A stretch of DNA of 64,000 bases from Microbispora triticiradicis (GCA_003260025.2 QFZU02000046.1:25945-89944); one strand, 5' to 3'; positions 45,001 through 53,660 are shown, counted from the stretch's first letter. Notes: generated by a model from the sequence alone, not told the origin. Program-made: numbers and translations.

Positions 45001-45291
45001 CCGGTAACCGCCCGCGCCCTGAATCACCACGTCACGGGCAGCGCCGGTCGGGCTGAGGGCGCGGCGCAGCCGGGAGACGAGAGTCTGCAGGGCGGGGCCG
45101 GGGCCGGACGGCGGCTCCTCGGCCCAGATCGCGTCGACCAGCACGCCCGGCTCGACCCCGCGGCCTCCGGCGAGCGCCAGCCGGACGAGCAGGCCGCGCA
45201 ACCGCGCGCCGGGAACGGGCAGGACGGCGTCACCACGAGACACCTGGAACGCGCCGAGCAGTGTTATGCGAAGCCTCGCAACTCCGTCCAT
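42043..45291 (-). CDS. SARP/BTAD ATPase regulator of AfsR type, 1082 aa
   Basis: A large activator. The OmpR-type winged helix occupies residues about 8-95, the bacterial transcriptional activation domain about 100-245, and the NB-ARC-like ATPase starts near 290 with Walker A GPGGVGKT and a LLLADNCEHL Walker B. A long TPR-rich C-terminus follows. Similar proteins activate secondary-metabolite or exported-enzyme genes. The C-terminus contains a five-codon tandem duplication (HTVHE twice) near residue 200. The start is uncertain because GAGGA directly abuts ATG 45291. It is divergent from the SGNH hydrolase gene, a possible target. Confidence 0.85.
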   Translation of the reverse strand: MDGVARLRITLLGAFQVSRGDAVLPVPGARLRGLLVRLALAGGRGVEPGVLVDAIWAEEPPSGPGPALQTLVSRLRRALSPTGAARDVVIQGAGGYRLAVDAADVDALRFEQLTAAGRERLRAGDPEAAIAALAEALALWGDHPGAEPAVVAAVAPTVATRLAQVSIEAVADLADAELSLGRADVAAARLTRLLAEHTVHEHTVHERAAALLMDALAAQGRQAEALAVYERVRRDLADVLGADPGTALRERHLRLLRSQGVSEPGRIRPAALPEPLTSFVGRDDDLTRIRGLLTTGRLVTVLGPGGVGKTRLALEAARRHRHEYRDGTWLIDLASVTEPAELAAAVLAGIGSRGGAMLADRKRVEGDELDVLAGELGGREILLLADNCEHLIGAVAHLVAALLPRCPGLRVLATSREPLAVDGEALVPLAPLALPGPDDGVEAARSAASVRLFTERAAAVRPGFDVDEITLPDIVRVVHGLDGMPLALELAAARLRTLSLPDLADGLSDRFRLLTTGSRTAPPRHRTLRAVIAWSWELLDEHERTVAERISVLPGGVTLASATAVCSGTTVPTGEMPELLAALVDRSLLQLAPGAGRYRMLETIREYGADRLAGTGDLGTARGLAAAHFTELMARHDSRLRGPGQLTAMRAIGAEYDNALAALRHLCAAGDSPGATTLALTLIWYWQMSGRHSDAAYWLDEVLAVPGGGPAPERDCARAVHLLNRADILSGITAREAADDRAEMRELAERLLAHPELPSHYRVFGPILLFLREEQAALTIFQRLADGDDVWLSGLAHMFLAEIAENAGALDRTRVHVTAALARFRQAGDRWGQAATLPMRAWLRRYDDLDGALADLREARVLAGEFGSLSLGDQLYSDLRWIDMHIRRGDTDRAMALIGSARERALHASSAEMLVLVDAREADVRVRLGDLSGAADLLDDAERRLLDDSAFPSGHARTLAGSARAALCLALGDLSGVEKALREAYAAALATRELPILSLVTVNAAALAGTRGLHHESAVLLGAAARLRGAHDHTDPQVRELSRRSRATLGGEKFAAAYAKGWELDANSASLHVRRTLTPGPA

Positions 45292-45447
45292 TCCTCAATC
45301 TTCGTGCGCTCCCCCGCGAGACGCCAAAAGAAGGACAGCCGTGTCAGCGTGACGTCAGCTCGATGCCGGCGCGTGTCAGCGCCATATTCGCCCCGTGTCA
45401 GTGACCCGCCTCAGTCTTGGGATCCCGACGAACAACGGAGACGACAC

Positions 45448-46644
45448 ATGACCGAGACGACCAACGCCGGCAGCTGGGTCAGGAGCTGGGGCGCCTCGCC
45501 CCAGGCGGCACACGACGGGCTCGGCTCGCTGGATGGCCACCTGCCCCTCGCGGACGTGACCCTGCGCCAGGTGGTGCGCATCAGCGGCGGCGGGAGCCGG
45601 GTGCGCGTCCGCTTCACCAACGAGTTCGGGACCGCGCCCCTCGACATCGGCGCGGCGCGGGTGGGCCTTGCGGCGCCCGGCGGCGGGGTTCGGCCGGGCA
45701 GCGAGCGTGTGCTGACCTTCTCCGGCGCGCCGCGCGTCACCGTCCCTGCGGGCGCGCCGGTCCTCAGCGATCCGGTCGACATCTCCCTGCCCGCCCTGGC
45801 CAAGCTGTCCATCAGCCTCCATCTGCCGGGGCGTGTGGAGACCTGCACCTGCCACGACCCCGCCCTGGAGACCGGCTGGACGATCCCGGGCGACGCCGTC
45901 GCCGCCCTCAGGCTGCCGGAGAACGCCGAGGTTCTGCCGGTGCGGGCGCTGATCTCCGCCGTCGAGCTGTTCCCTGACGGCCCGGCCAAGACCATCGTCG
46001 TGGTGGGCGACTCCCGCACCGACGGCGCCGGTTCGACACCGGACACCAACCACAGCTGGCCGGAGCTGCTGGCCGTGCGGCTCATCGAGGGGGGCGTGGC
46101 CGCCGGCTACGTCTCCAACCAGGGCATCAGCGGAAACCGGATGCTCAACGACGGCATCGGCGCCGCCACACTGGCCCGCTTCGACCGTGACGTGCTGGCG
46201 ACGCCCGGCCTCGGCTACGTGGTGCTCTCCGTCGGCGCCAACGACATCGCCATCTCCTTCGCCCCCCGGGACGACGGACCCCTGGCCGGTTTCCTGAAGA
46301 TGTTCCCCGGCGCGCCGGTGACGACGGACGACGTCATCGCGGGTTACCGCTGGCTGATCGCCAGGGCGCGCGAACGCGGCGTGCGGGTCTACGCCACCAC
46401 CATCGCGCCCTACGAGGGCGCGGAGGTCTTCACACCGGAGGGCGAGAGCGCACGCCGGACGGTCAACGACTGGATCCGGACCGGCGGCGCCTTCGACGCC
46501 GTGCTGGACTTCGACGCCGTCTGGCGTGATCCGGACCACCCCGGCCGTATCCGTGCGGACTTCCACTGCGGCGACCATGTGCACGGCAGCGACGCGGGCT
46601 ACCAGGCCTTGGCCGACTCCGTGGACCTGTCGCTGTTCGACTAA
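45448..46644 (+). CDS. SGNH/GDSL hydrolase
   Basis: A 398-residue esterase-type protein. An N-terminal beta-rich accessory domain (about 8-180) precedes the SGNH core. Block I is VVVGDSRTDG with catalytic Ser near residue 188, Gly/Asn blocks are GISGNRM and SVGANDI, and the Asp/His block is CGDHVHGSDAG near the C-terminus. No signal peptide is seen. The layout matches the SGNH/GDSL lipase group that acts on O-acyl esters of sugars or lipids. ATG 45448 has CGGAG upstream. Confidence 0.87.
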   Translation: MTETTNAGSWVRSWGASPQAAHDGLGSLDGHLPLADVTLRQVVRISGGGSRVRVRFTNEFGTAPLDIGAARVGLAAPGGGVRPGSERVLTFSGAPRVTVPAGAPVLSDPVDISLPALAKLSISLHLPGRVETCTCHDPALETGWTIPGDAVAALRLPENAEVLPVRALISAVELFPDGPAKTIVVVGDSRTDGAGSTPDTNHSWPELLAVRLIEGGVAAGYVSNQGISGNRMLNDGIGAATLARFDRDVLATPGLGYVVLSVGANDIAISFAPRDDGPLAGFLKMFPGAPVTTDDVIAGYRWLIARARERGVRVYATTIAPYEGAEVFTPEGESARRTVNDWIRTGGAFDAVLDFDAVWRDPDHPGRIRADFHCGDHVHGSDAGYQALADSVDLSLFD

Positions 46645-46666
46645 GCAGGCGGCGGGCAGGCGCGGC

Positions 46667-47119
46667 CTACGTGGCGCAGAACTCGTTGCCCTCCGGGTCG
46701 AGCATGATCCACCAGTGACCGGCGGGTCCCTTGTCCACCTCGCGGACGCGGGTCGCGCCGAGGCCTTCCAGGCGCGCCACCAGGGCGTCGAGACCACCGG
46801 GCTCACCGTGCACGTCGATGTGCAGGCGGTTCTTGCCGGTCTTCCCCTCGGGCACGTCCTGGAAGAGCAGGCGCCGCCCGAGGCCGACGCCGCTGGTTGC
46901 GTCGAAGGGATCGTCGGGGTGGCGGATCGCGGCGTAACCGCGGAAGATCGTGCGGCCGTCGTGCTCGGCGACCGCCTCCTCCGGGAGGTGGCCGGCGGCC
47001 AGCAGCCGCCCGACGAGCACGCTGGGATCCTCCACCTCGTAGCCCAGCGCCGCGGCCCAGAAGTCCGCGAGCACGGGCGCGTTCACACTGTCGACGACCA
47101 GCTTCCAGCTCAATACCAT
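46667..47119 (-). CDS. VOC (glyoxalase/bleomycin-resistance fold) protein
   Basis: A 150-residue single-unit VOC protein. WKLVVDSVNAPVLADFWAAALGYE forms the first beta-alpha-beta unit, and the second starts at NRLHIDVH and ends with LDPEGNEFCAT. Residues His and Glu at the ends could bind metal. The ATG at 47119 is only a few bases from a TATAAC -10-like box, so the transcript may be leaderless. Function unknown; such proteins often bind drugs or small metabolites. Confidence 0.82.
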   Translation of the reverse strand: MVLSWKLVVDSVNAPVLADFWAAALGYEVEDPSVLVGRLLAAGHLPEEAVAEHDGRTIFRGYAAIRHPDDPFDATSGVGLGRRLLFQDVPEGKTGKNRLHIDVHGEPGGLDALVARLEGLGATRVREVDKGPAGHWWIMLDPEGNEFCAT

Positions 47120-47141
47120 GTAACTGGTTATAGTGGTTACA
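47119..47141. promoter_or_regulatory. TGTAAC/GTTACA inverted repeat at the VOC gene start
   Basis: TGTAAC (47119-47124) and GTTACA (47136-47141) form an inverted repeat that overlaps a reverse-strand TATAAC -10-like box and the start codon. A repressor bound there would block initiation. Confidence 0.45.
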
Positions 47142-47175
47142 CCGGCGCGGGCGCAACTCGCGATCCGGCGGCGAG

Positions 47176-47289
47176 TCAGGCCAGCAACGTGATCACACCG
47201 GCCAGCAACATCGCGGCGATGAGTACCGTCACCACGAGGAGGGCTGTCGTGCCGAGCCGGCGGCGGATGAATTTCGGGTTGTGGGCCAT
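47176..47289 (-). CDS. 37-aa single-pass membrane peptide
   Basis: ATG 47289 overlaps the stop of the upstream gene by one base (TGATG). The product has a basic N-terminus (Asn-Pro-Lys-Phe-Ile-Arg-Arg-Arg) and one hydrophobic segment of about 23 residues, so it inserts with the basic end inside. It is the third gene of a sigma factor operon. Its tight coupling suggests it modulates the preceding membrane protein, but there is no family match by eye. Confidence 0.6.
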   Translation of the reverse strand: MAHNPKFIRRRLGTTALLVVTVLIAAMLLAGVITLLA

Positions 47290-47771
47290 CACCGCTCCTC
47301 CCTGCCGGTCAGCTCGTGCTTGCGGCGCAGCAGCGCCGCCCGCCGGGCCTGTGCGCGCACCACCAGCGCCAGGGCGACCGCGACGAACACGCCCCCGGCT
47401 GCCGACGGAAGTCCCACGCCGGCGCCACGCTGCACGGCCACAACGGTCACGACCGCCGTGGTGGTCAGCGAGGCGACCAGGCCGATCCAGGCGGCGATCA
47501 CCTGGTCGGTGGCGAACAACGGAATCCGGCGTGTCAGCAGCCACCCGCCGTAGGCGGCCCAGGCCAGGCAGAACACGGTGAACAACGCGAACGCCAGATG
47601 TGTGCGGCCGGGCAGCGGGCCGGGCTCCGTCCACCACAAGGTGCCCATGAACACCGCACCGGCGACGCCGGCCAGCAGTGCCGCCACCGCCCGGATCCGG
47701 GTTCTCAGCGACAGCACCGGCGACAGCCGGTCGATCATGTCCTGCGCCGACAGGCGTGGCTCTTCGGTCAT
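47289..47771 (-). CDS. membrane protein, possible anti-sigma partner
   Basis: A 160-residue protein with a short hydrophilic N-terminus (about 25 residues) and four membrane segments, ending in a basic tail. It overlaps the sigma factor gene by ATGA. Genes in this position often encode anti-sigma factors, but there is no zinc-binding HxxxCxxC motif and the cytoplasmic part is very short. The anti-sigma role is inferred from position alone. Confidence 0.65.
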   Translation of the reverse strand: MTEEPRLSAQDMIDRLSPVLSLRTRIRAVAALLAGVAGAVFMGTLWWTEPGPLPGRTHLAFALFTVFCLAWAAYGGWLLTRRIPLFATDQVIAAWIGLVASLTTTAVVTVVAVQRGAGVGLPSAAGGVFVAVALALVVRAQARRAALLRRKHELTGREER

Positions 47772-48304
47772 GGCCTGTATCCCTTCTCCTTCAGGTGCTC
47801 ACGCAGCAGACGACGGGCCCGGCTGAGCCGGGACTTCACCGTTCCGGCCGGGATCTGGCAGATGTCCGCGCATTCCTCCACCGGCAGGTCCTCCAGGTAG
47901 AACAGGACGAGAATCTCCCGCTCCAGCAGCGGCAGATCTGCCAGTACGCTCACCAGCGCTGCGCGATCCACCAGGGCCTCAGCCGGGTCTTCGGCGCCCG
48001 CTTCGCCCACCAGGTCGCCGAATGCGGACGTTTCCTCGACCAGGGCGTACTCGCCGCGCAGCCGGTCGGTGACCGACCGCCGGGCGATCGTGAACAGCCA
48101 CGGCGCGAACCGGCCCGGCTCCCTGAGGCGGGGCAGGCCGCGGACCACGGCCAGCCAGACCTCCTGCGCCACGTCGTCGGCCCGCTCGGCATCCAGCATG
48201 CGCCGTACGTACGTCCATACCGGCATCCGCCATCGAGCCACCAGCTGGGCCAGCGCCGCGCGCTCGCCCAGCTGAGCGCGAGTCACCAGCAGCTCATCGG
48301 TCAT
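47768..48304 (-). CDS. ECF RNA polymerase sigma factor
   Basis: A 178-residue sigma-70 ECF protein. Region 2 spans about 15-85 (VARWRMPVWTYVRRMLDAERADDVAQEVW) and region 4 about 120-170 (LPLLEREILVLFYLEDLPVEECADICQIPAGTVKSRLSRAR). ATG 48304 has GGGAGG upstream. It is the first gene of a coupled three-gene operon with two membrane proteins. Confidence 0.9.
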   Translation of the reverse strand: MTDELLVTRAQLGERAALAQLVARWRMPVWTYVRRMLDAERADDVAQEVWLAVVRGLPRLREPGRFAPWLFTIARRSVTDRLRGEYALVEETSAFGDLVGEAGAEDPAEALVDRAALVSVLADLPLLEREILVLFYLEDLPVEECADICQIPAGTVKSRLSRARRLLREHLKEKGYRP

Positions 48305-48555
48305 CTCGTCCTCCCGTCATCTTGCACAGTCGGGCGAGAAGCCAAGAAGGTTCACGATCCCCGGATCTCTCCGGGAGGAAGGCGTGACTGGTTCTTAGAT
48401 GATCAGCGATCGCGGGCCGGACACGACCTGGGCAGCCGGTCTCCGGTGCGGACGCTTCGTGTCCGGGCGCCACTGCGGTCTGTTCGTGGCGCCCGGATCG
48501 CGACGGCCTCTCAGGTCGCCGGAACGGCCCTGCTCAGGCCTTGCTCAGGCCCTGC

Positions 48556-51486
48556 TCAGACCTTGTTCTTCCGGGCCACGATCGCGCGGAGCTGCTTCGC
48601 CTCCTCAGACTCGCCGATCGTGTCGAGCCTGAGGACCGGGGTGAGGGACTTGATCCGCGAGGCGGGCAGGACCACCGCCGCGCGGCACAACGACGCGAGG
48701 GCGACGGGGTTGGTGCCGAGGTCCTTCGCCTTGAAGGTGAGCAGTGCGTCGGCGAGATACCGCTGGGTCTCGATCGTCACGCGGCTCACGGGACGCACGA
48801 AGAACTCGAGGAGCAGCGGCATGACGGCGCCCTTCCCCGGGACGTTCTGCAGGGCGAAGGCGCAGTAGGACGCCACGATGTTGTCCCGGTACTCCGCGAT
48901 GCCGGGGTCCTGGTCGTTCCTGACGCCGCCCAGCACCTCCAGATGCTCCTTCACCACGTCGATCGTGAGCGCGCCGAGATCGACCTTCGTGCCGCCCGGC
49001 TTCTTCGCGCCGGGGGGCGTGCTGCGCGCCAGGTGGCCGAACGCGTAGAAGTACTCGACCATCGTCGCCTTCGACTCGTGGCCGGTGTTGATGCGCACGT
49101 ACTTGCCCTCGACGCCTCCGGCGCTCGGGATCTCGCCGACGTAGGAGGTCCGCAGGAAGGAGAAGCTGTCGCGCCTGTCGATCTGGAGCTTGTTGAAGAG
49201 CTTGTCGACGTCACCGGTGGGGGTCGTGCGCATGATCAGGGGGATGCCGTCCACGTACGTGGTTCCCTGGGTGAGGTCCCCACTGTCGATCGGCCAGCAG
49301 AACTCGTCCACGAACTTGGCGTTCCTGGCGGCGCTCCGCACCAGCGCCAGCTCGTCGCGGTGCCCGTGTTTGAGCATGTGCACCACGAGCTGCCCCTCGT
49401 CGTGCCGGACGAGATCGAGGTCGATGTCCTGCAGCAGCGCCTCGGCCCGCGCGTACGCGGACCCGGAGTTGCCCTTCGCCGACAGCATCGTGAGGTTGCC
49501 GGCGGCCACCTTGCCGGTGCCCATGGAGGCGTACTTCTGGAAGCTCTTGCACAGGAAGATCTCCAGCTTGCCGGCGGCGACGGCGTCCTTCAGGCCGTCG
49601 AGCAGGATGTCGATCTGGGTCTTGCCGGCCGTCTCGGGCGCGATCTCGATGGTGGTGTCGATGATCAGCGCGAACGGCGCGTCGCCCTTCTTGTGCGTCT
49701 CCAGGCTTCGCCGCACGTCGTCCACGAGCTTGGCCGGCGACGGCGCGAAGGCGGGCGTGCTCGGGTTCAGCGCCGCCACCAGGACGTCCTTGTGCGGGGT
49801 CGCCTTCTCACCCTTCTTGAGCTTGCCGAGCAGGAACGCGGTCTCGTAGTAGTCGATCGCCTCGGTGGACCGCGAGACCTCCTCGTGGTCCCGCCACGAC
49901 AGCGAGATGTACAGCGCGGTCGCGAGCGCGTCCATGCCGCTCGTCATGAGGTAGCTGTCGATCTTGATGTCCCCGGCCGCCTTCGCGAAGTCCTTGGCCC
50001 GCTCCAGCAGGATGTCCCGCATCGTCGTCCGGTAGTCGGTGCTCGTGTAGTACTGGGCCACGGCGACGACGATGGCGATCTCGTCCATCATCAGGTCGGC
50101 CGCGCGCATCGCGACCGTGGGGTTCGCCTCGTTCTCCACGACGATGTCGATGAGCCGGCTCAGCGAGCCGAGGGCGTTGGCGGTCAGCGTGTCGAAGCGC
50201 TTCGGGCCGAGCTCGTCGGTGAGGCCCAGCACGAGGTGCTCGACCATCGCGCACACCGGCGCGATCTCGCTCTTCCCCCGCGCGATCTCCTGCAGCCGGG
50301 AGAACCGGCTGGAGGTGATGAGCCTGACGAGATCGGCCCGCGTGTCGACCTCGAAGTTGGAGGTGGGCGGGGTCTTTCCCGTGTCCATGAGCTCGTAGAG
50401 CTGGTAGGCCGACGGCGTCGCGCCGAGCTCGTACAGGATCTTGTCCCACTCGATCTTGGTGTACGCGCCGGTGCCGCTCAGCACGCTGACGCCCGTCCTT
50501 CCGACGAGCGGTGTGATCGTGAGATTCTCCAGCACCTCGGGGCCGAGCACGATCTGCAGCTTGTTGAGCACGCGGGGGCTGTTGACCAGGACGTCACTGC
50601 CCGACTTCCCGACCTTCGTGAGCTTCTGGACGAGTTCGTCGAGGGCGCCGCCCTTGCCCGACTCCCCGCTTCCCCGCAGCTTCTTCAGGAACTCGTCCAG
50701 GGTGTCGCGGAAGTTCGTGCGCCAGTAGCTGGCCGCGAGCTCGTTCTGGGTGGACAGGCCCGTGAGCGAGCTGCGCTGGCTCTTCGCCGCGCGGAACCCG
50801 ATCTGCTCGACGAGGTGCTGCTGCGTCGTCCCCTTCGTGATGTCTTCGAGCTCGCCACGGCGCTCCTTCGAGTACGCCGCCTTGCCGCTGATGGAGTCGA
50901 CGAGCCTCGCCACCGCCCGGAGGTGTCCCATCGACGAGGCGTCGCTCTCGTCCTCGACACGCTGGGCGAGCTCGACCAGGTCGACGGTGACCTTGTCCTT
51001 GCCCTTGCCCCCCGCGGCCAGGTCGAGCGCGTCGAGCATCTCCAGGTGGAGGGTCTTCGAGATCTCCTCGGGGGTCTTCGAGGTCTTCTCGGCGAGTTTC
51101 TCGGTGAGGGTCTTGGGTGTCTCCGGCTTCAGGAGGTCGAGGCTGTGGCGCACGTCGGCGTGCTGCGGCGTGGGCTTCTCCTTCGGCTTCTCCAGCGCCG
51201 GGTGGGCGAGCCGGACCGCGGCGGTCGCCTTCAGGAAGCCCCGGGCGAGGTCGCCGGTGAGCCGCCTGACGATGAACTCGGACATCATGCTGCGCTCCTG
51301 CGCCGAACGCTGGGCCAGCGTCTCGGCGATGAGCTTCACGGACGCGAGCGCGTTGTCCGGGCTGGGGTCCTTCTCCAGCTCCTGGGCGACCGCCCTGGCC
51401 GTGGTGTCGTCGGGCAGCGCGCCGAACGCCTTCCAGCTCTTGGGTAACGCCGCATCTGCCGAAGACTCGCTCGACATGATCGACAT
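48556..51486 (-). CDS. large unrecognised protein (976 aa) with PLP-enzyme-like motifs
   Basis: ATG 51486 has an excellent AGGAGG 5 bases upstream. The N-terminal 400 residues are helical and charged (Lys/Glu-rich, Pro-Lys-Glu repeats near 100-105), with no signal peptide. Residues about 505-760 resemble a fold-type-I PLP enzyme of the transsulfuration kind: TSGMDALATAL (515-525), LIIDTT (607-612) and CKSFQKYASMGTGK (646-659) with Lys651 in the place of the Schiff-base Lys. No family is firmly recognised and the similarity is by eye only. It is divergent from a SARP regulator, which may control it. Confidence 0.75.
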   Translation of the reverse strand: MSIMSSESSADAALPKSWKAFGALPDDTTARAVAQELEKDPSPDNALASVKLIAETLAQRSAQERSMMSEFIVRRLTGDLARGFLKATAAVRLAHPALEKPKEKPTPQHADVRHSLDLLKPETPKTLTEKLAEKTSKTPEEISKTLHLEMLDALDLAAGGKGKDKVTVDLVELAQRVEDESDASSMGHLRAVARLVDSISGKAAYSKERRGELEDITKGTTQQHLVEQIGFRAAKSQRSSLTGLSTQNELAASYWRTNFRDTLDEFLKKLRGSGESGKGGALDELVQKLTKVGKSGSDVLVNSPRVLNKLQIVLGPEVLENLTITPLVGRTGVSVLSGTGAYTKIEWDKILYELGATPSAYQLYELMDTGKTPPTSNFEVDTRADLVRLITSSRFSRLQEIARGKSEIAPVCAMVEHLVLGLTDELGPKRFDTLTANALGSLSRLIDIVVENEANPTVAMRAADLMMDEIAIVVAVAQYYTSTDYRTTMRDILLERAKDFAKAAGDIKIDSYLMTSGMDALATALYISLSWRDHEEVSRSTEAIDYYETAFLLGKLKKGEKATPHKDVLVAALNPSTPAFAPSPAKLVDDVRRSLETHKKGDAPFALIIDTTIEIAPETAGKTQIDILLDGLKDAVAAGKLEIFLCKSFQKYASMGTGKVAAGNLTMLSAKGNSGSAYARAEALLQDIDLDLVRHDEGQLVVHMLKHGHRDELALVRSAARNAKFVDEFCWPIDSGDLTQGTTYVDGIPLIMRTTPTGDVDKLFNKLQIDRRDSFSFLRTSYVGEIPSAGGVEGKYVRINTGHESKATMVEYFYAFGHLARSTPPGAKKPGGTKVDLGALTIDVVKEHLEVLGGVRNDQDPGIAEYRDNIVASYCAFALQNVPGKGAVMPLLLEFFVRPVSRVTIETQRYLADALLTFKAKDLGTNPVALASLCRAAVVLPASRIKSLTPVLRLDTIGESEEAKQLRAIVARKNKV

Positions 51487-51798
51487 GATTTCCTCCTGGT
51501 GATCCCCGTACGCGGGGACGGGCGGACGACGGCGGCGGCGACGCCCCCGATGCTGGCCCTTGGAACGGTCCGAGTCAATGGGTGATCCACCGCGCCCGGC
51601 GCCGCCCGAGCGTGCTGTCCGGATCGTTGTCCGGAACTGTTCCGTACACCCGCGGCCCTTGTGAGCGGCAGGCCAGGGCGGTGATCTTGTTGAGGTTCTC
51701 CTCACCCTTTCCTCGCGAAACGCCACGGGAGGTCTCCTCGTGCACCGATCACGCCGTTCGACCCGCACGTGCACCCCATCCGGCCGCGGGAGGGCGGG
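51487..51798. other. divergent promoter region, 312 bp
   Basis: Separates the 976-residue protein gene and the SARP gene. It contains the AGGAGG of the former and GGGAGG (51788-51793) of the latter. GTCCGGA occurs at 51617-51623 and 51629-51635 in tandem with a 12-base period, compatible with a SARP-type direct-repeat site. No small gene was seen. Confidence 0.4.
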
Positions 51799-53559
51799 GT
51801 GAACCTCCGCTTCGGGTTGCTCGGCCCGGTTGAGCTGCACCGGAACGGCAGGCCGGTCCCGCTCGGCACGCCCAAACAGCGGGCCCTGCTGACCGCGCTG
51901 CTGCTGGAACCCAACCGGGTCGTGTCGATCGACCGGCTCGTCACGGCCGTGTGGGACGCCGAGCCGCCCCGCTTCGCGGTCGCCAACGTCCGCACGTACG
52001 TCAACCGCCTGCGCGGCACGATCGGCGACGGCGACCGGCTGACGGCGCGCCAGCCCGGCTACGTCCTCGCCGTGCGGGACGGCGAGCTGGACGTGACCGA
52101 GTTCGCCGACGCCCTGCGGCAGGGCAGGCGGTCGCTGTCCGCGGGCCGGCCGGACGCGGCGCTGCGGCAGCTGTCCACGGCCCTCACGCGGTGGCGGGGC
52201 GCCCCCGCCGAGGACGTGCCCCGTTCGGCGGCACTCGGCCCGCGCCTGGACGCCCTCACCGAGCAGCGCTGCCTCGCCCTGGAGGCGCTGGCCGAAGCCC
52301 GCCTCATGCTGGGCGAGCACGCCGACGCGGTGGCGGAGCTGCGGGAGACGGTGGCCGCCCATCCCACCAGGGAACGGCTGTGGGGCGCCCTCATGCTCGC
52401 GTTGTACCGCACCGGCGACGCCGCCGCCGCGCTCGCCGCCTACGGGCAGGCCCGGGCGTTCCTGGCGGAGGAGCTGGGCGTCGAGCCCGGTCCCGAACTG
52501 GCCGGGCTGCACCGGGGCATACTCAACCGCGACCCCGCGCTCCGCGCCGATCCGCAGGCACCCGCCCCGGCGGCGGTCACGGCGGTGATCCCGGCGCCGG
52601 GACGCCTGGTGGGCCGGGAGCGGGAGCTCAAGGAGGTCGTGGCCGCGATCGGCGCAGGCCCTCCGCGGCCCGTCGCCGTACACGGCCCGGCGGGGGTCGG
52701 CAAGTCGGCCCTGGCCCGGCACGCCGTCCGCACGGCGGCGCCCGGTTTCCCGGGCGGCGTGCACCACGTCGATCTGCGCGCCCTCCCCCGGCCCGGCCCT
52801 TACGAGACGCTCGCGCGGCTGCTGGGACGGCTGGGCCTGGCCGACGACGAGATCGCCGCGGACCTCGACGACGCGCTGCACCAGCTCAGGACCGCCACCG
52901 CCGCGAGGCACGCGCTGATCCTCCTCGACAACGTGACCGGAGAGGAGCAGGTGCGCCCCCTGCTCTCCGGCTGCCCGGACTGCCGGTTCGTCGTCACCAG
53001 CAGGAGGATGCTCGCGGCGCTCGACGACGTCGAGCACCTGCCGCTCGCCCCCCTGGCCGACGACGCGGCCTACGACCTGCTGACCCGGCTGTGCGGCCGG
53101 GACCGGGTCGACCGTGCGCAGGCGGGAAGGGTGGCCCGGCTCTGCGACAACCTGCCGCTCGCACTGGAGATCGCGGGCAAGCGCCTCGCCGCCAGGCGGG
53201 AGTGGACACCGGAGGCGTTCGCCGACATGCTCGCCGGCGAGGAGCACCGGCTCGACCTGCTGACCTGCGGCGACCTTTCCGTACGGGCCGCCATCGACCT
53301 CGACTACCAGGCCCTGCGGCGGTCCGGGGGGACGGCCGGCGACGGAGCGCTGGCCCTGTTCCACCGCCTCGGCGAGCGCGGCCTGGCCGACTGCGGGCCG
53401 GCGGCCGCGGCCGGGCTCCTCGGGAGCGATCGGCGTACGGCGTCGGCGGCGCTCGGCAGGCTGGCCGATCTCCGCCTGATGGAGCCGCTGGCCCCCGGCC
53501 ACTACCGGATGAACGGCCTCACCCGCCTGTACGCCAGGGAGATCGCCCCGACCACGTGA
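51799..53559 (+). CDS. SARP/BTAD ATPase transcriptional activator
   Basis: 586 residues from GTG 51799 (GGGAGG upstream). The OmpR-like winged helix spans about 1-90 (TPKQRALLTALLLEPNRVVS), the BTAD domain about 95-245 (ending in LAEELGVEPGPELAGLH), and an NB-ARC ATPase follows with Walker A HGPAGVGKS near 300 and LILLDNV. SARPs activate biosynthetic clusters by binding direct repeats. It converges on the six-cysteine peptide gene and is divergent from the 976-residue protein gene, so both sides are candidate targets. Confidence 0.87.
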   Translation: MNLRFGLLGPVELHRNGRPVPLGTPKQRALLTALLLEPNRVVSIDRLVTAVWDAEPPRFAVANVRTYVNRLRGTIGDGDRLTARQPGYVLAVRDGELDVTEFADALRQGRRSLSAGRPDAALRQLSTALTRWRGAPAEDVPRSAALGPRLDALTEQRCLALEALAEARLMLGEHADAVAELRETVAAHPTRERLWGALMLALYRTGDAAAALAAYGQARAFLAEELGVEPGPELAGLHRGILNRDPALRADPQAPAPAAVTAVIPAPGRLVGRERELKEVVAAIGAGPPRPVAVHGPAGVGKSALARHAVRTAAPGFPGGVHHVDLRALPRPGPYETLARLLGRLGLADDEIAADLDDALHQLRTATAARHALILLDNVTGEEQVRPLLSGCPDCRFVVTSRRMLAALDDVEHLPLAPLADDAAYDLLTRLCGRDRVDRAQAGRVARLCDNLPLALEIAGKRLAARREWTPEAFADMLAGEEHRLDLLTCGDLSVRAAIDLDYQALRRSGGTAGDGALALFHRLGERGLADCGPAAAAGLLGSDRRTASAALGRLADLRLMEPLAPGHYRMNGLTRLYAREIAPTT

Positions 53560-53618
53560 CAACGGCGGCGGGGCGCCCCCGCCCCCGCATTCGAGGGGCG
53601 CTCCACCGTGGTCGTCCG

Positions 53619-53660
53619 GATGCGCTCGGTCAGATGCGTTCGGTCAGATGCGTTCGGTCA
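53619..53660. repeat. three tandem 14-bp repeats
   Basis: Three copies of GATGCGYTCGGTCA lie end to end; the first has C and the others T at position 7. The last copy supplies the stop codon of the leftward peptide gene (TCA at 53658-53660). Each reverse-strand unit begins TGA, so the repeat forms a row of stop codons with a 14-base period. Confidence 0.9.

Noticed and set aside
43855..46644. Rightward 929-codon frame joining the SARP antisense strand to the SGNH hydrolase
   Set aside because: Only the part from ATG 45448, with a ribosome binding site, is real; the upstream part is the shadow of the SARP gene.
53619..53660. Possible CRISPR-like short repeats
   Set aside because: The units are directly adjacent with no spacers and only 14 bp long.
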